The notes: generated by a model not told the origin, from the sequence alone. A stretch of 64,000 nucleotides of DNA from Synanceia verrucosa (GCA_029721515.1 CM056569.1:16337007-16401006); one strand, 5' to 3'; positions 45,929 to 57,999 are shown, counted from the stretch's first letter. Made by a program: numbers and translations.

Positions 45929-48498
45929 ATATTACTCAACAATAACGGGATTCGAACCCACCTCATCAGATAAATATATAGTGCTGCTCTTGTCAGTGAA
46001 AATTATTCATGAAGAAATATTGTCATCAACAAACCTCTATCACGTGACGAAGACGAGACGAGACGTAAATGGTGGCTGTGTGACGATAACTATAATTAAA
46101 TATGTCATGCAATATTGTTGACGATTAAAAACAAGACTTAATGTGGTTTACAAAATAAAAACTGTGCTAAAATGTCTTTTCATTTTCATTGACAAAAGCC
46201 AGACGAGCTAAAATAACATCAACTGTGTTGCTGTTTGTCGCAATGCACAGAGGAGAAAAACAAGTAATGATATGTGGACATACTTTGATTACATCCAAGT
46301 AGAAAACAAAAGGAATGTGTCGTGGAAAAAAAATGGGGAGAAATGCGGCCACAAAATAACCAAATGATAATAACAAAATTAATAACGTATTGATATTTTT
46401 ATGTCAGTCATGTGATGGTATTTTATGTATTTATTTTATTTAAATGTTTGTGTGTGTGTCTTAATGTTTGTTTGTTCAACAATAACTATGCTGAGCAGAG
46501 CATCTTCCATGTCTGGAATGGATATATTCTTGAGTTTATAACATAATAATAAAATACAACTGATTTGACTAAAAGAAAAAAATGGTTTTGTCTATACTAT
46601 ACTAGGTCATTGTACTATATTGACGGGGCTGAATAGAATTACATTACTAAAAAGAGATTAAAATACTATTTTCATTGACTAAATCTAGACTAAAATAGTC
46701 GTTAATTATTTTGACTAAAATCAGAATAAAATGCTCAGACTGTTAGTCGACTGAAACTTGACTCGACAAAAAGAGTATGAACGTGACTGAAACTAATAAA
46801 AATCAAAATAACAGTTTGACACAAAGACTAGACTAAAACTCTAATAGTTTGATTAAAATGTTCAACAATAGTAACTGTAAACACAAGGCTTCATTGAAAA
46901 CAGTGAATGAAAAATCGCTTACCAACACACAAATTATTCATAACTTTTCAGAGTGATGCTAACTGAGGAGCAGTAAGAGCTGGCTCTTTTTAGGGAGCCG
47001 AACCAGAGGAGACAAATCTTTGAAAAGCCTTCCCATCACTAAAACACCACTCTGAACACTGAATACAAATTATTACCATTGAATTCTAAACACAAGCTTC
47101 CACAATTTATGACTCTTTTGTGCAGCAGGCAGTAATAAATCATCACCATCTAGCCACTGCTCCGCCACGGTTGGCAATGATATAAAAAGTAAAGTCGTCA
47201 GCGTACTGCAGACGTTGTTTATTTTGTACAGTTTATCATCTGACCCCATCAAAAAGTGTTAATAGCTCCACACTGGAGGGCATAGCTGAGGATGGAGAGC
47301 ATTAAGTGTCAGCAGCAGTGTCCTGGGCTCATGCTCCAAAACTAAAAACTAGTAGTCAGCACTGGTTTCTCTATTATTCATACATGACCAGCTGTAGAAT
47401 CCAGTCATTAAAGTCAATTTCCAGTGACATCACTTTACTCAAAAAGCACAATGCTAAATAGTTGCATGTGAACATAATTTGTTGTGGTGCAATCCTATAG
47501 TGCTGGCAGCATGCAGATTACCAGACAAAGAGAAGACATTCAGTGTGAGGGGAGGAAGTGACAGGTCAGCAGTCAGGACTGATAAAACCTGCACTGACGC
47601 TGATTCACCGAGGTCTGCTTAGCTTTCACTGTCACATCACCACTGCTCATTTGGACAGCAAAGTCTGATTTAGTCTTCATCATAGTCATGTTTTAGTCAT
47701 CTGAATTTTATTGCGTTTTAGTCCACTTTTAGTCGACATATATTGTTTAGTTAAAATGTAACACATCTGTTGTGATATGTTTTTATTTTAAACTAAAGAC
47801 ATATCAACCCAAGTCTCAGAGGAAAAAATATGTCTGTTACTTTCCACAAAAGACCAAAGTGGAGGACTTGATATTGATTTTAGTATTATAATAAATCCCA
47901 TGTGCTGTCTGCACCCTCAGATGGCCATGCTTAGCAGTGATGGCATAAGGTCTGGACCTGAGGTGTTTTAAAGCCCTTCTCCAGGACTCTTGGTCTGACC
48001 TCAGGCTGTCCTGCAGTGACACTTCCAAGTGGATAGTATAGAAATATGGTATATAAAGTAGTAAGCAAAGTTAATGATCATCGTTCCACCCAGCAGCACA
48101 GTATGTCAGGTCACATGACATCTGTTTTTTTGATTGGATTTTTATGTAAACATCTGCATCCCCAGATCAGTTTTTATTGTCGTCATTATAGATTATTTTT
48201 TATTTAGTTATCATCTCATTGCCGTCAGAATTTTTTTTTCATCAACAAAATCAACACTGCACATTCTCTTCATATCATATATTAACCATAGACTGTAAAA
48301 AGAATGGCTGTAGCACACATGATGTCACCCATTGGTTTGGGGGAGTCCGTTTTGTGCTCCTGTCATGGGCATTTGAACTGCGCCATCTTGGATTTTAGTG
48401 GGCGTGTACTTTCCATATTTGGAAGAGAGGCATAACTTTATGGGTCAGCCGGCCGAGATCCTGCCCACTGAACTCAACTTAACAGAGCTAGCCTAAAG

Positions 48499-48843
48499 GC
48501 CAATTTATAGTACTCCGTAAAGTGCCATACGTAGAGACGGAGAGCCCTCTGCATCGCCGGAGAGCCTCTCCGTCGTCTCCGAAGAGGAAGAGGAGTTTTA
48601 AAGACTGAAAGCAATTAATGTTGTTCTCTTCTATCTCCCTCACAAATAATTAAATCACAAAATAGTATTTTCCCCTGCTTTTATCTGCGATATTAAGGTG
48701 AATTGCTTCACTTTCCGAGGGGTTGCATTTCAGCGCAGGGCTGCACAACACGCATCACGACGGAGAAGTGCGAGGGCTCGAGGGGTCTCCGTAGCTACGT
48801 AGTCGGATAACTTATTACGTAGTCGGACAAGTATATTCCAGCC
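48499..48843. mobile_element. MITE inserted in the right arm only
   Basis: Sequence absent from the left arm starts GGCCAATTTATAGTACTCCG and ends with the inverted-like CGGACAAGTATATTCCAGCC. It is flanked by gcctaaaggc and gccttaaggc, which differ at one position. The interior is CpG-rich with no frame. Ends of GGCC type with a T/A-rich short duplication would fit PIF/Harbinger, but the exact duplication is ambiguous. Confidence 0.55.
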
Positions 48844-49405
48844 TTAAGGCTATTCAGCTAGGCTAGGCTAATAAGCAGCTACCAGCAGCAAAAACAGACC
48901 ATAATGCTGCTGCTGTGTTTTAAAAATCACCTCTTCAGATTGAGAGGTTTTAGGTGGAGCTGCTGGGTTTAGTGGAGTTGTGGGGGAAAATTCATTTATA
49001 CTATTTAACTGTGAAACGATTGTTTAATATGTTATTTACCGGGTTTCAACACTGCCTCCATCCACTAATGTTATTCAGCATAGCAGCATTTCTGACAGAG
49101 CATCTCTGTCCATGCAATGTCAGACTTTTTGAACAGAACAATGATACGAAATAAGGTTGTATTCCCACACTAAACAGATTCAACGTGCTCTGGTCATCTA
49201 TCTGTATCAGCAGGGACCATGAGTCCTAAGTCATCCTAAGCCAGCAGCAAAATATGCTGATACATGCCAATAAGTGCCAACATCCAGGTAAAATCTATTT
49301 TATACAGTCTGTGGGTAAAATAGTACTAGATATTTACACACCGAAAAAAATGCAACAGAGGATCTTTGACGGTCAGTTCGTACAGTCAGCAGCACAACAC
49401 GCCAT

Positions 49406-49751
49406 CCATCCATCCATCCATTACCTACCGCTTATCCTCATAGGGTCGTGGTGGGGCTGGAGCCTATCCCAGCTGTCTTAGGGTGGAAGGCAGGGTACAC
49501 CCTGGACAAGTCTCCAGTTCATCACAGGACACATAGAGACAGACAACCACTCACACTCACATTCACACCTATGGTCAATTTAAATTAACCAATTAACCTA
49601 ATCCCCATGGTGGGAGGAAGCTGGAGTACCCAGAGAGAACCCACACAGACACAGGGAGAACATGCAAACTCCACACAGAAAGGCCCCGGGCCGGGAATCG
49701 AACCCGGTACCTTCTTGCTGTGAGGCGACAGTGCTAACTAATACACCACCC
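49406..49751 (-). repeat. tRNA-derived SINE, full-length, with target duplication
   Basis: The reverse-oriented copy runs from the GGATGGATGG-type tail at 49406 to the head at 49751, flanked by acaacacgccat on both sides (49394-49405 and 49752-49763). A 12-bp duplication is what target-primed insertion by LINE machinery leaves. Confidence 0.8.
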
Positions 49752-49990
49752 ACAACACGCCATATTGCCAGAAAAAACTACACTTAAAAACTAAACTATT
49801 GTAGAGACCAAAAAATTAAAATGTACCAGGCTGTAAATATGTTTTTTAATGCTGTAAAGTTGGCTTTTTTAACATGGCGGTCAATGGAGAAGTGCTCACT
49901 TCTGGAGCCAGCCCCCAGCGGCCGGACAGGAATTGCATTTTGAACGCGGAGGTGGTCCTCACTTGGAGAACCCACAACTCCCCCTTGGGA

Positions 49991-51109
49991 TTAACATGTG
50001 ACAATATGAACACATTTGTACCACAATACAATGAGACCGCATGATGGGATCATCTCCATGCTATGATATGCTGTTACAAAACGTCCAATCATACAATTAG
50101 CAGTTATATTCATGGACATGGCAATTGTGTAGCTACTTTTTTCAGTTTTCACTAAAATGAGAAATAAGGTGTGGTCGCTGTTGGGTCCATAAAGCAGTTC
50201 ATATCTGATGACAGACACAGCAGCACAGATAAGATGACATGAACAGCGAGTGATTGATGCTGATATTCATCATCCCTTCATCCTCATATTACTTTGTGAC
50301 TGAGCTCATTTTATAATTATTTCTGCCTCATTTTTTCACTCAAAACTATGGTGAGACCATAAAAGTAATAAAGTCACAACCACTGCAAAATAAATGGCTG
50401 TAAAACAATGACAGCTCAGTGAGCATCACTCATACTCAAAACTATTCTTAATATGAAATAGAACATGAGCTATTATGTGATCAAATGTGCCATTAATCTT
50501 TATTAAGTTATTAACTATTTAAATGCAGTCACCTTGTGTTGGGAGGACACTTAAATTGATGTTTGTCATTCCAACTGAAAATATCACACACTGAAGTTTC
50601 TCATAAGTCACATTTTTACCATTCTTTTGAAATTGATGTGGTTACTTTTTATGTATTAGGGATGCATGGTTCAAAATCCTGGCACAGGTCTAGCTCATGG
50701 GGGGCTCAGGTCCTCCAACAGTGCACAAATGTGGTCTTTAAAATGCCCTGACATTGAGTTAGAGTAGACCTACTCTTCAAACTGTTCTACAACACTTATC
50801 AACTTATCTGCAAATTATTTTTGACTTTACTACCAGTCATGTGCCTTTAAGTGAAAGTTTAATCACAGAGATATCAATCCACTAGATGTCTGACCCCGAA
50901 ATAAGAGAAACGACCTGTGCAGGTGAGTGTCCAGTACTAAATCATTACTCATAGCCTGTTGGTCATAAGTGTTGCTGCTGAGAGCCTGTGTGTGGATATG
51001 ACACATTATTTTGAGCCTGTCAAATAGAAATAGATAGAAATGCACCTATACATTCCTGGTAAATGTAGGGCTGTATCAGTAAAACTGCTGCAGAGTTGGG
51101 TCCTCTCAT
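49991..51109. other. No gene identified
   Basis: No exon, RNA gene or recognisable element was seen. Confidence 0.4.
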
Positions 51110-51289
51110 CGTATGACTAGGGGTGGGAAAAAATATCAGTATGGCAATATATCACAATACTTTTTCTTCTGATATGATATGGATTTTTAATTTTTTAATA
51201 TATGTTTTTCCTCACACCCAACAAAGTCATGCTTTGGGACAAATCCAGAATCCACCTTGAAATAAACTTGGTAACTTTGACAGCCCTAA

Positions 51290-51845
51290 TATACTATACT
51301 ATGACTTCTTTTGGAGATTTGAGCTCAACTGGTCAAGGCTTTAAAAACCCGGAGGAAAAATGCAAGCTGTCACAGACGGTCACCATGCCACGCTTAGCAG
51401 CAAATATGAGGGAGCAGGCCATTGGTATGCTGAGATCCGGAACGACCGAAGCGAGGGTAGCCAGGCATTTTGGCGTCCACAGATGCACTATCTCACGCCT
51501 GCAGGCACGTTATGCACAGACATAATGTGCAGGTTATGGACTGGCCTTATTCCCCGGATATGAATCCGATTGAACACCTTTGGGACAATCTGGATCGCTG
51601 TGTACGGCGTCGTGTTCCACTGCCGGTGACGGTTGCTGATCTCCGTACTGCACTCTTGGAAGAGCGGGAAGCGATTCCAGTGGCCGAAATCAACGCGCTC
51701 ATCATGTCTATGCCACGACGATCACACAAGATACTGACATTTGTAATCCATGTCGATTCATTTTTCTATTGTTGCTTTTGTTCATTCATGTTCAGTATCA
51801 TACCAAGTGAAGTCGCCCAATAAATTAAGAAAATTCAAATTAATA
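51290..51845 (+). mobile_element. Internally deleted Tc1-like element
   Basis: A 46-codon helix-turn-helix segment starting at 51385 (with REQAIGMLRSGTTEARVARH) is joined near 51523 to the C-terminal part of a transposase (MDWPYSPDMNPIEHLWDNLD, 51536 onward, ending at SMPRR near 51722). The middle, including the first two catalytic Asp regions, is gone. The exact outer ends are uncertain. Confidence 0.65.
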
Positions 51846-51896
51846 TCGAAAAAATACAATGTTGTGTTTTTAATACCTCTTAGTGTAGATACAGTA

Positions 51897-52130
51897 TATT
51901 TATGTGTATAATGGTGTTGGTGTTGCATTTGTATAGCACTTTTCCAGTAAACCGACAGTTCAAAGCACTTTACACTACATGCCCCATTCACTCATTCATA
52001 CACTGATGCCAGAGGCTGTCATGCAGGATTGGGGTTCAGCTCAAGGACCTAGGAGGAGCCGGGATTCGAACGTTCCAATCACTAAACAACCTGCTCTACC
52101 CACTGAGCCACAGCATAAATTTAAAATTTC
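51897..52130 (-). repeat. Second-family SINE, inverted copy
   Basis: On the minus strand it reads from TGGCTCAGTGGGTAGAGCAG, through the B box CGTTCGAATCCCGG, to the GTGCTATACAAATGCAACAC tail. Confidence 0.65.
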
Positions 52131-52293
52131 TCAGTGATCTTTGTAGAATATCACAATCTCACAATGTATCGTATTAATACTCAAGTATCAAGTCCTTGCT
52201 AATACCCAGCCCTACGTATGACTCACTGCTACTCTGATAGTGTGTGTGTTAGAGGCAAACTAAATTACACTTCTTTGTTTTCTTTTGATTCAG

Positions 52294-53082
52294 GTCACAA
52301 TATATCCTGAAAGGCAGCTTCAGCAGACACCTCGTCAGTTCTCTGCACTCTGCAACATCCGTGAGACTGATTGAGACCATATGAGTGCAGCAGCCGAGCA
52401 GCACAACCTCTTCTAAGTGGACACTCGTTGGGAATTGACCTGCCAGAGCCTCATTTCAATCAGCAGATGGAGTGTTTTCTATGTACCGTGCTTTTTGTCA
52501 CAACTCTGCTCTCTGGAACAGATGGGCCATAAGATGTTTACTCAGAAAAGAAAATGGAGCGCCATATGACTGAGAATCAGGGCATATAGTCAGTGCCTTG
52601 GGAGCATTTCTGCAATTTTATTCTATAGCAAAGAGAAAAAAGAATGTTGTCTGAATTTTAGAGAGAATTTGCTGACAAGCAGTTACAAAAAAAAAAAAAA
52701 AACAAGAAGAAGGACATGTGGACTCTGAGAAGGAGGAGCCTTTTCTTTCTTGGGTGACTTTAACAAAGGAAACCTTCCTTATTTTTAACAAAATAACATA
52801 ACACTGACTAATTTGTTAACATTTAGAAAGCTCCAATATGATCTTTCCAGACTATCGGGGTGTGAAAACACTTATATCCAATGTCTACGCCATATACTTC
52901 CTGTGCTGAACGGGTTTACTGATAGTTCACAGAAACAGAGTTATTGAATAAATAGTAAAGTATTACTGTCCTTATCCATACTATTGCAGGGGTGCATGAC
53001 CTACAGTTTTGTTTTTGTTTTTTGGTAATTTGTGCTTTTCTGAATTCCAAGAAGTTAGCATCACATAGCCACAAAAAAGACC
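52294..53082 (+). promoter_or_regulatory. Probable 5' UTR exon of the somatostatin receptor gene
   Basis: A good acceptor (TTGTTTTCTTTTGATTCAG ending at 52293) lies upstream of the receptor ATG with no further obvious acceptor in between. The stretch has several upstream ATGs and stops and a poly(A) run near 52687. An untranslated leader spliced to an intronless coding exon is plausible, but the leader's upstream partner was not found. Confidence 0.35.
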
Positions 53083-54189
53083 ATGGATTTCAATGGGAGC
53101 CAGGACTATGGGTCTTATCCAACAGGACTGCCCTATAACACAAGTATGGACTATGAGGACTACTACCAGGAGCCTGACGCCAGTAAAATCATCATCCCGT
53201 CCATCTACGCTCTTGTCTGCTGTGTAGGTCTCACCGGCAATGCCATGGTCATCTACGTCATTCTGAAGTATGCCAAAATGAAAACAGCCACGAACATTTA
53301 CATCCTGAACTTAGCGATCGCTGATGAGTTGTTCATGCTGAGCGTTCCTTTTCTGGCCACATCAGCCGCCGTCCGTCATTGGCCCTTCGGGTCTCTGATG
53401 TGTCGCTTGGTGCTGAGTGTCGATGGCATCAACATGTTTACATCAATCTTCTGCCTGACTGTGCTCAGTGTGGACCGTTACGTAGCGGTGGTCCACCCTA
53501 TCAAGGCCGCCCGCTACCGAAGACCCACCGTAGCCAAAGTGGTGAATGTGTGTGTCTGGGGCCTGTCGCTCATCGTCATCCTGCCCATCATTATCTTCGC
53601 AGACACTGTCCCGGCGCAGGATGGTGGTGTGGACTGTAACTTCTTGTGGCCTGAGTCGGCGTGGTCAGAAGCATTCGTGGTGTACACCTTCCTGTTGGGC
53701 TTCCTGCTGCCGGTCGGAGCCATCTGCTTGTGCTACTGTTTAATGGTGGCCAGGATGCGAGCGGTGGGGCTGAAAGCAGGCTGGCTGCAGAGGCGGCGCT
53801 CCGAGAAGAAGATCACCCGCATGGTGCTGCTGGTTGTGGCAGTGTTTGTCCTCTGCTGGATGCCCTTCTACATCGTCCAGCTGGTCAGTGTTTTCCATCG
53901 GCCCCCAGACCCTATGGTCACTCAGCTTTTCGTCATTCTCAGCTACGCCAACAGCGGAGCCAATCCTATCCTATACGGCTTCGTGTCGGACAATTTCCGG
54001 CGCTCGTTCCAGCGCATTGTTTGTTTCCGGTGGCTGGAGACCGGGCTGGACGCAGAGCAGGTGGATTACTGTGCTGTAGATCTAAAGAGACAAGCAACAT
54101 GTAGCCCTCTGGATTTTCCCAAGGACTGTTTGGCTTCGGATATGGTGTTTCGCAACGGGACATATACGTCCCGTACAACCACAGTGTAA
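53083..54189 (+). CDS. Somatostatin receptor, SSTR1/SSTR4/SSTR6 branch (class A GPCR)
   Basis: A 368-residue plasma-membrane receptor for somatostatin-family peptides, expected to couple to Gi/o and lower cAMP. The coding sequence is one exon. N-glycosylation sites are Asn4 and Asn19. Seven membrane spans lie at about residues 37-62, 72-97, 108-130, 152-173, 197-222, 246-271 and 281-304. Key residues: Asp81 (2.50), ligand-contact Asp114 (3.32), DRY 131-133, disulfide Cys107-Cys185, CWMPF 258-262, NPILY 294-298 and palmitoylation candidate Cys314. The C-terminus TTTV fits a class I PDZ ligand. The tail VFRNGTYTSR is SSTR1-like, while FADT after TM4 and WSEAFVVYTFLLGF at TM5 are SSTR4-like. Teleosts are thought to lack SSTR4 and keep SSTR6, so SSTR6 is possible. 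The subtype is left open. Cys of the YANSCANP signature is Gly292 here. Confidence 0.95.
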   Translation: MDFNGSQDYGSYPTGLPYNTSMDYEDYYQEPDASKIIIPSIYALVCCVGLTGNAMVIYVILKYAKMKTATNIYILNLAIADELFMLSVPFLATSAAVRHWPFGSLMCRLVLSVDGINMFTSIFCLTVLSVDRYVAVVHPIKAARYRRPTVAKVVNVCVWGLSLIVILPIIIFADTVPAQDGGVDCNFLWPESAWSEAFVVYTFLLGFLLPVGAICLCYCLMVARMRAVGLKAGWLQRRRSEKKITRMVLLVVAVFVLCWMPFYIVQLVSVFHRPPDPMVTQLFVILSYANSGANPILYGFVSDNFRRSFQRIVCFRWLETGLDAEQVDYCAVDLKRQATCSPLDFPKDCLASDMVFRNGTYTSRTTTV

Positions 54190-54769
54190 CAAGAACAGTG
54201 GCTAAACAAGAAGCCACGACCTAGAGAGAAGTTTTTTTCAAATATATCATATAATGTAATAGCTACTGGAGTGTCTCATACAAAAACTTAACAACATGTA
54301 AACTTCTTAATGTCAGGAGTCATTATAGCTCTGGGATGAAGCTTAGAAACCCTAAAGAACAACCAATGAATGAGCAGAAAATGAGAAGTTCGGCTGGATG
54401 ATGTGTTGAGAGTAGAAAAGTGAGCGTGAAAAGTGAAAACGATGTATATAGCTGTGAGGATCCCACTTCCTGTTTACAAGTGGGCAAGGATGCAATGCAC
54501 AGGTGAATGTAAGCACAACATTTTGATTCTGTTACATTTACTACAGTCATCCCATATATGCTATATGCATCCAAGGCTGCTTAGCCACCCCATGAAGTTA
54601 TCATATAATATGTTCATTTTTCATGTAATTGTTTTATTTACAGATGCTCTCCAATCAAGCAGCCAGTGGCACCTCTACAGTCCCTAAATTTTGCAGTTCA
54701 CAGATGTTTCACCAGTTGATTTAGAAATTTATTTTGATCCATTAATTTCATAAAAAAAAATTTATCTTG

Positions 54770-54775
54770 AATAAA
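54770..54775 (+). other. Poly(A) signal AATAAA of the somatostatin receptor gene
   Basis: This is the first canonical hexamer after the receptor stop codon, giving a 3' UTR of about 0.6 kb. T-rich sequence follows downstream. Confidence 0.5.
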
Positions 54776-54789
54776 AGAGTCAAGAGAGT

Positions 54790-56080
54790 CATGTGATTCT
54801 CACCATTCTGCTGCTCATATTAAGATATTTTTGTCGTTCAATAATTATTACTAATTACTTCTATTTTGCTGGGGTTTTTTTTGTTTTTTTTTAAACACTG
54901 TTAAAAATGCCTGTACTGTTAATGCCAACATGCCATTCTGATTATACATTTTCATATTAGTTCATCAAATTAAATCAGCTTAAACTTTTCTCACATAAGA
55001 TTGGCATATTGGTTTTCTTTAAACACTTTTGGATACTTTAAGGTTAAGAAGTATTTTTATTTTATCAAATTTACAGTTTAAATTCAAGTGCCTTTAATTT
55101 AATGACCATTTATTTTTAAATATTATTTATTCGTAATATTCTTCAATTTCAACATCATTTATCATAAGCTGTAAGTACACAGAATTCAGTTGTTAAAAAT
55201 TCAGCTTTAAAGGTTTCAATTTAAAATTTAAAAGTTGTTAAAAATTCTTACCATGACAAAAATAATTGCATATAATCTGCAAAAAAAAATAATGTTCACT
55301 GTCTGTTCAGGAAACCTCCCATAATTAATTCACAAATAAAATAAACAGTGATGGACCAAAAACAATTTTAGCCATTATTTAATATCAATAAAATATTTAT
55401 GAGAATACAGAATAAAAAGGGATTTCCACACATGTTGTTCAAACTTTTAAATGTAATTGATCTAGTCTTTGTTATGTGTAGTTGTGGCAGATCTTAAATA
55501 CAAAGATCAATTCAAAAGTGTGGACCAACTGACCTTTCTGGGAAATTTCGTTTCTGGATGTTTTACTTTTCAGTGAGACATAATTTGATAATATTATATA
55601 TATTATGGACGTCATGTTTGACATCACCCTGATAAGAGGAATGTTAATTTATTAATGTGTGTCTTTTCTCCAGACTTTCAGATGATGTTGGACTCTTTCT
55701 GTGTGTTTCTGTATTTGCTGTATGGATATTTGTTAACTGTTCGTCCGTGGATCTGTTTCAGTTTAAGGATTTTGTCTTTGCAAAATTGAGCCAGCGCTGT
55801 TCTGCACAACATGAGAGAAACGGCTTAAAAATATATAAATATAAATGTTGAGTTCATGTCTCTATTATTATTACAAAGGCTCACTAAATGGTCTCTTCAC
55901 TTGTCATTTCACTTTGTCATTTTGTGTTTTGCAGTTTCAAAAAAAAGGGAAACTTTCGTTTTATAACGAGTGTTAATTTTGTCTTTAAACCTGATGACTA
56001 TGACTATGACTAGACCTTCCTGAGGTTTACATCCAGACTGGATTATGACCTTGTCATTGCCATGACCGTCTATAGTCTAT
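54790..56080. other. AT-rich stretch without a recognised gene
   Basis: Long runs of A and T with no exon or element recognised. Confidence 0.4.
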
Positions 56081-56089
56081 AGTCTATAG

Positions 56090-56903
56090 CAGAGGTCTGC
56101 AACCTGCAGCTCTTTAGCCCCTCCTATTTCAATGGAATATTTTTACTATATTCTTTTCTTTTTTGCACAATTATAATAACATTTTTAAAAATATCTATGG
56201 CTATCTATGGCTCAAACCTTTACCTGCAGGCAGCTAACCTTGAATTTCCTCAACAAGTTAACCATGAATAAATAAAAAAATAGTCTCAGAGGAAAACAGA
56301 GTTTAATTCTGCATGGAAAGATTTATTTGTCGTAACTGCAACAATGGCTTAAACTGTATAGTAACTGTACTGTAACTGTATGTAGCACTCACATAGGCCT
56401 GCATAGTTCTGTGGTTCATATATTACCCCTCGTTTCCACTGAATGTGCTACATGCCGACGCATGAATTCAGCACAGAGCCGATCGTGTGGGACAGGAAGT
56501 CGTGCACAGAAAATTTCACTGACACTCCGCTACAACAATATTGTGTGATTATACATGAACGAGATCTCGTTCTTGTGATTCTAGCTGTCTGGTGGAGCCA
56601 CAGCAGGCAGATTTGGTGCTTTTTGATGGATGGCGGCGTCGTTCTGCATCCGGTGGAAATTAGGGGTCAGGCCAACACATGGGCTCTAAATTTTTTCCTC
56701 CTCTTCATAAGAGTTTATTTGTCAGAACAGATAAAAATAGAAAGTAAAATAAGATCAGGGTTTTTTTTTTATTACTGTTATATATTCTCATAAACACAAC
56801 AACGTTGTTGTACATGCAGTATCACTGTATAATAAACTTTAGAGGCTAAAAATGTTATTTGGAGGAAGAGGACAAAAATGGCTCTTTTGGTTGCAGTCCC
56901 CTG
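56090..56903. mobile_element. hAT-type non-autonomous element, 814 bp
   Basis: Ends CAGAGGTCTGCAACC and the inverted CAGGGGACTGCAACC are flanked by a perfect 8-bp duplication gtctatag (56082-56089 and 56904-56911). No transposase frame is present. A CpG-richer block at about 56427-56664 begins ACCCCTCGTTTCCACTG and ends GTGGAAATTAGGGGT, suggesting a second element nested inside. Confidence 0.8.
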
Positions 56904-57537
56904 GTCTATAGTCAATAGTTGACAGCAGAGTCATAATTATTTGTGCACAACTGCCATAGTGATATTTTTCAGATAAATCATTTTAAAAGATGATGTTGCA
57001 GAAAGTAATTTTGGAAAATCATCTGTCAAATGACTGGGACAAATGAAACCATAAACACAACTTATCATTCCCAAAAAAAATTGGCTGCTTGTGTCACATT
57101 ACTCACAATGATCCAGAAAATGGTTCTGGTAAGAGTTTGTGTTTCTTTTGCAGCATGTTTCTTTCATTCTGTGGTAAATATCACTGCAGTCAGTCAGGAG
57201 AGAAATAAGAGAAAATAACCAGAGTTTCTGGTGTTCATCAGTCATCTCAACACTCCTAAGAATCAAAAAGTGACGAATAGAGAGTGGGATGTTGCGGTTT
57301 TACCACACTTAGAGTCACAAAGCAAAGCTTATGGATTATGTATGTATTAATTAAAATATCCTGGGGATCTAAATAAATACACAAACAAAACCTCCACTGA
57401 AGATGAGCCATATAACATTAATAAAAGATAGCATTTTGGAAAAAAGAACATTGATTGATCTTGCTAGGAAAGTTTTATGAAACCTCCTGAAAGCCTCACG
57501 GTGACAAAGATAATTATCAATTATTATCAAAGATATT

Positions 57538-57985
57538 ATCAATCATAACATGATGACCTCCTGTCTAATCTAGCGCTGGTCCTCTTGTGTGACCTCTGAC
57601 CCCTGAAGGTTTATTCTGTGCTATGTGACTCCTTTCTATCTTCAGCAGCAGTGACTCCTCTGGTCTGTTGGATCAGACCACCAGGACCAGCCTTCACTCC
57701 CCACCTGCATCAGTGATCCTTGTCCTCTCATGACCCTGTCTCTGGTTCACCACTGGTCCTTCCTTGGACCACTTTTGATAGATCCTGACCACTGCAGACC
57801 AAGAACAGACCACCAGAGCTGCAGTTCTGGAGATGCTCTGATCCAGTCCTCTAGACATCACTGTTTGCTTCTTGGTGTCAAACGCCTGAAAAATCCTGAA
57901 GCTGGAACATTTTTCCTGCTTCTAACATCAACTCTGAGCACTAAATGTTCACTTGATGCCTTATAGATTACCTTAATAACTCCTG
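57538..57985 (-). mobile_element. Tc1-like transposon remnant, second copy
   Basis: It is closely similar to 6239-6640 along its length, including ACCACTTTTGATAGATCCTG and the reverse-strand helix-turn-helix region. The right-hand terminal repeat is missing. The left-hand end (ATCATAACATGATGACC) keeps part of the inverted repeat. Confidence 0.65.
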
Positions 57986-57999
57986 TGGTTCTTTTTAGT

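Larger units (their letters stand above)
44406..46860 (+). repeat. Left arm of a large inverted composite repeat
   Basis: Segment A (44406-45752) and segment B (about 45985-46860) recur inverted at 48288-49990 and about 47650-48262, in the same A-B order. Shared landmarks include TTGTGGGTTCTCCAAGTGAG, TTAATTTTTTGGTCTCTACC, ATATCTAGTACTATTTTACT, CAGCCGGC-like sequence near 45598 and TTCTTTTTACAGTCTATG. Arm-specific insertions: the third-family SINE between A and B, and a deleted SINE at 44835. No coding region was recognised. Confidence 0.75.
47650..49990 (-). repeat. Right arm of the large inverted composite repeat
   Basis: This is the inverted counterpart of 44406-46860. It carries two extra insertions relative to the left arm: a full SINE (49406-49751) and a 340-350-bp MITE (about 48499-48843). 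The spacer between arms is about 0.8 kb (46861-47649) and holds no recognisable gene. Confidence 0.75.
51118..52214 (-). mobile_element. hAT-type non-autonomous element containing other insertions
   Basis: Ends TAGGGGTGGGAAAAA and (inverted) TAGGGCTGGGTATTA are flanked by a perfect 8-bp duplication cgtatgac (51110-51117 and 52215-52222). The same family is at 1401-1815. The 1097-bp length is explained by two nested elements: a deleted Tc1 (about 51290-51845) and a SINE (about 51897-52130). Confidence 0.8.

Noticed and set aside
10636..49751. GTTCGAATCC motifs considered as tRNA genes
   Set aside because: Each lies in a multi-copy SINE with a non-tRNA body. No copy folds into a complete cloverleaf with acceptor stem by eye.
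53379..54104. Other open frames inside the receptor exon
   Set aside because: They overlap the complete receptor frame and have no motif of their own.
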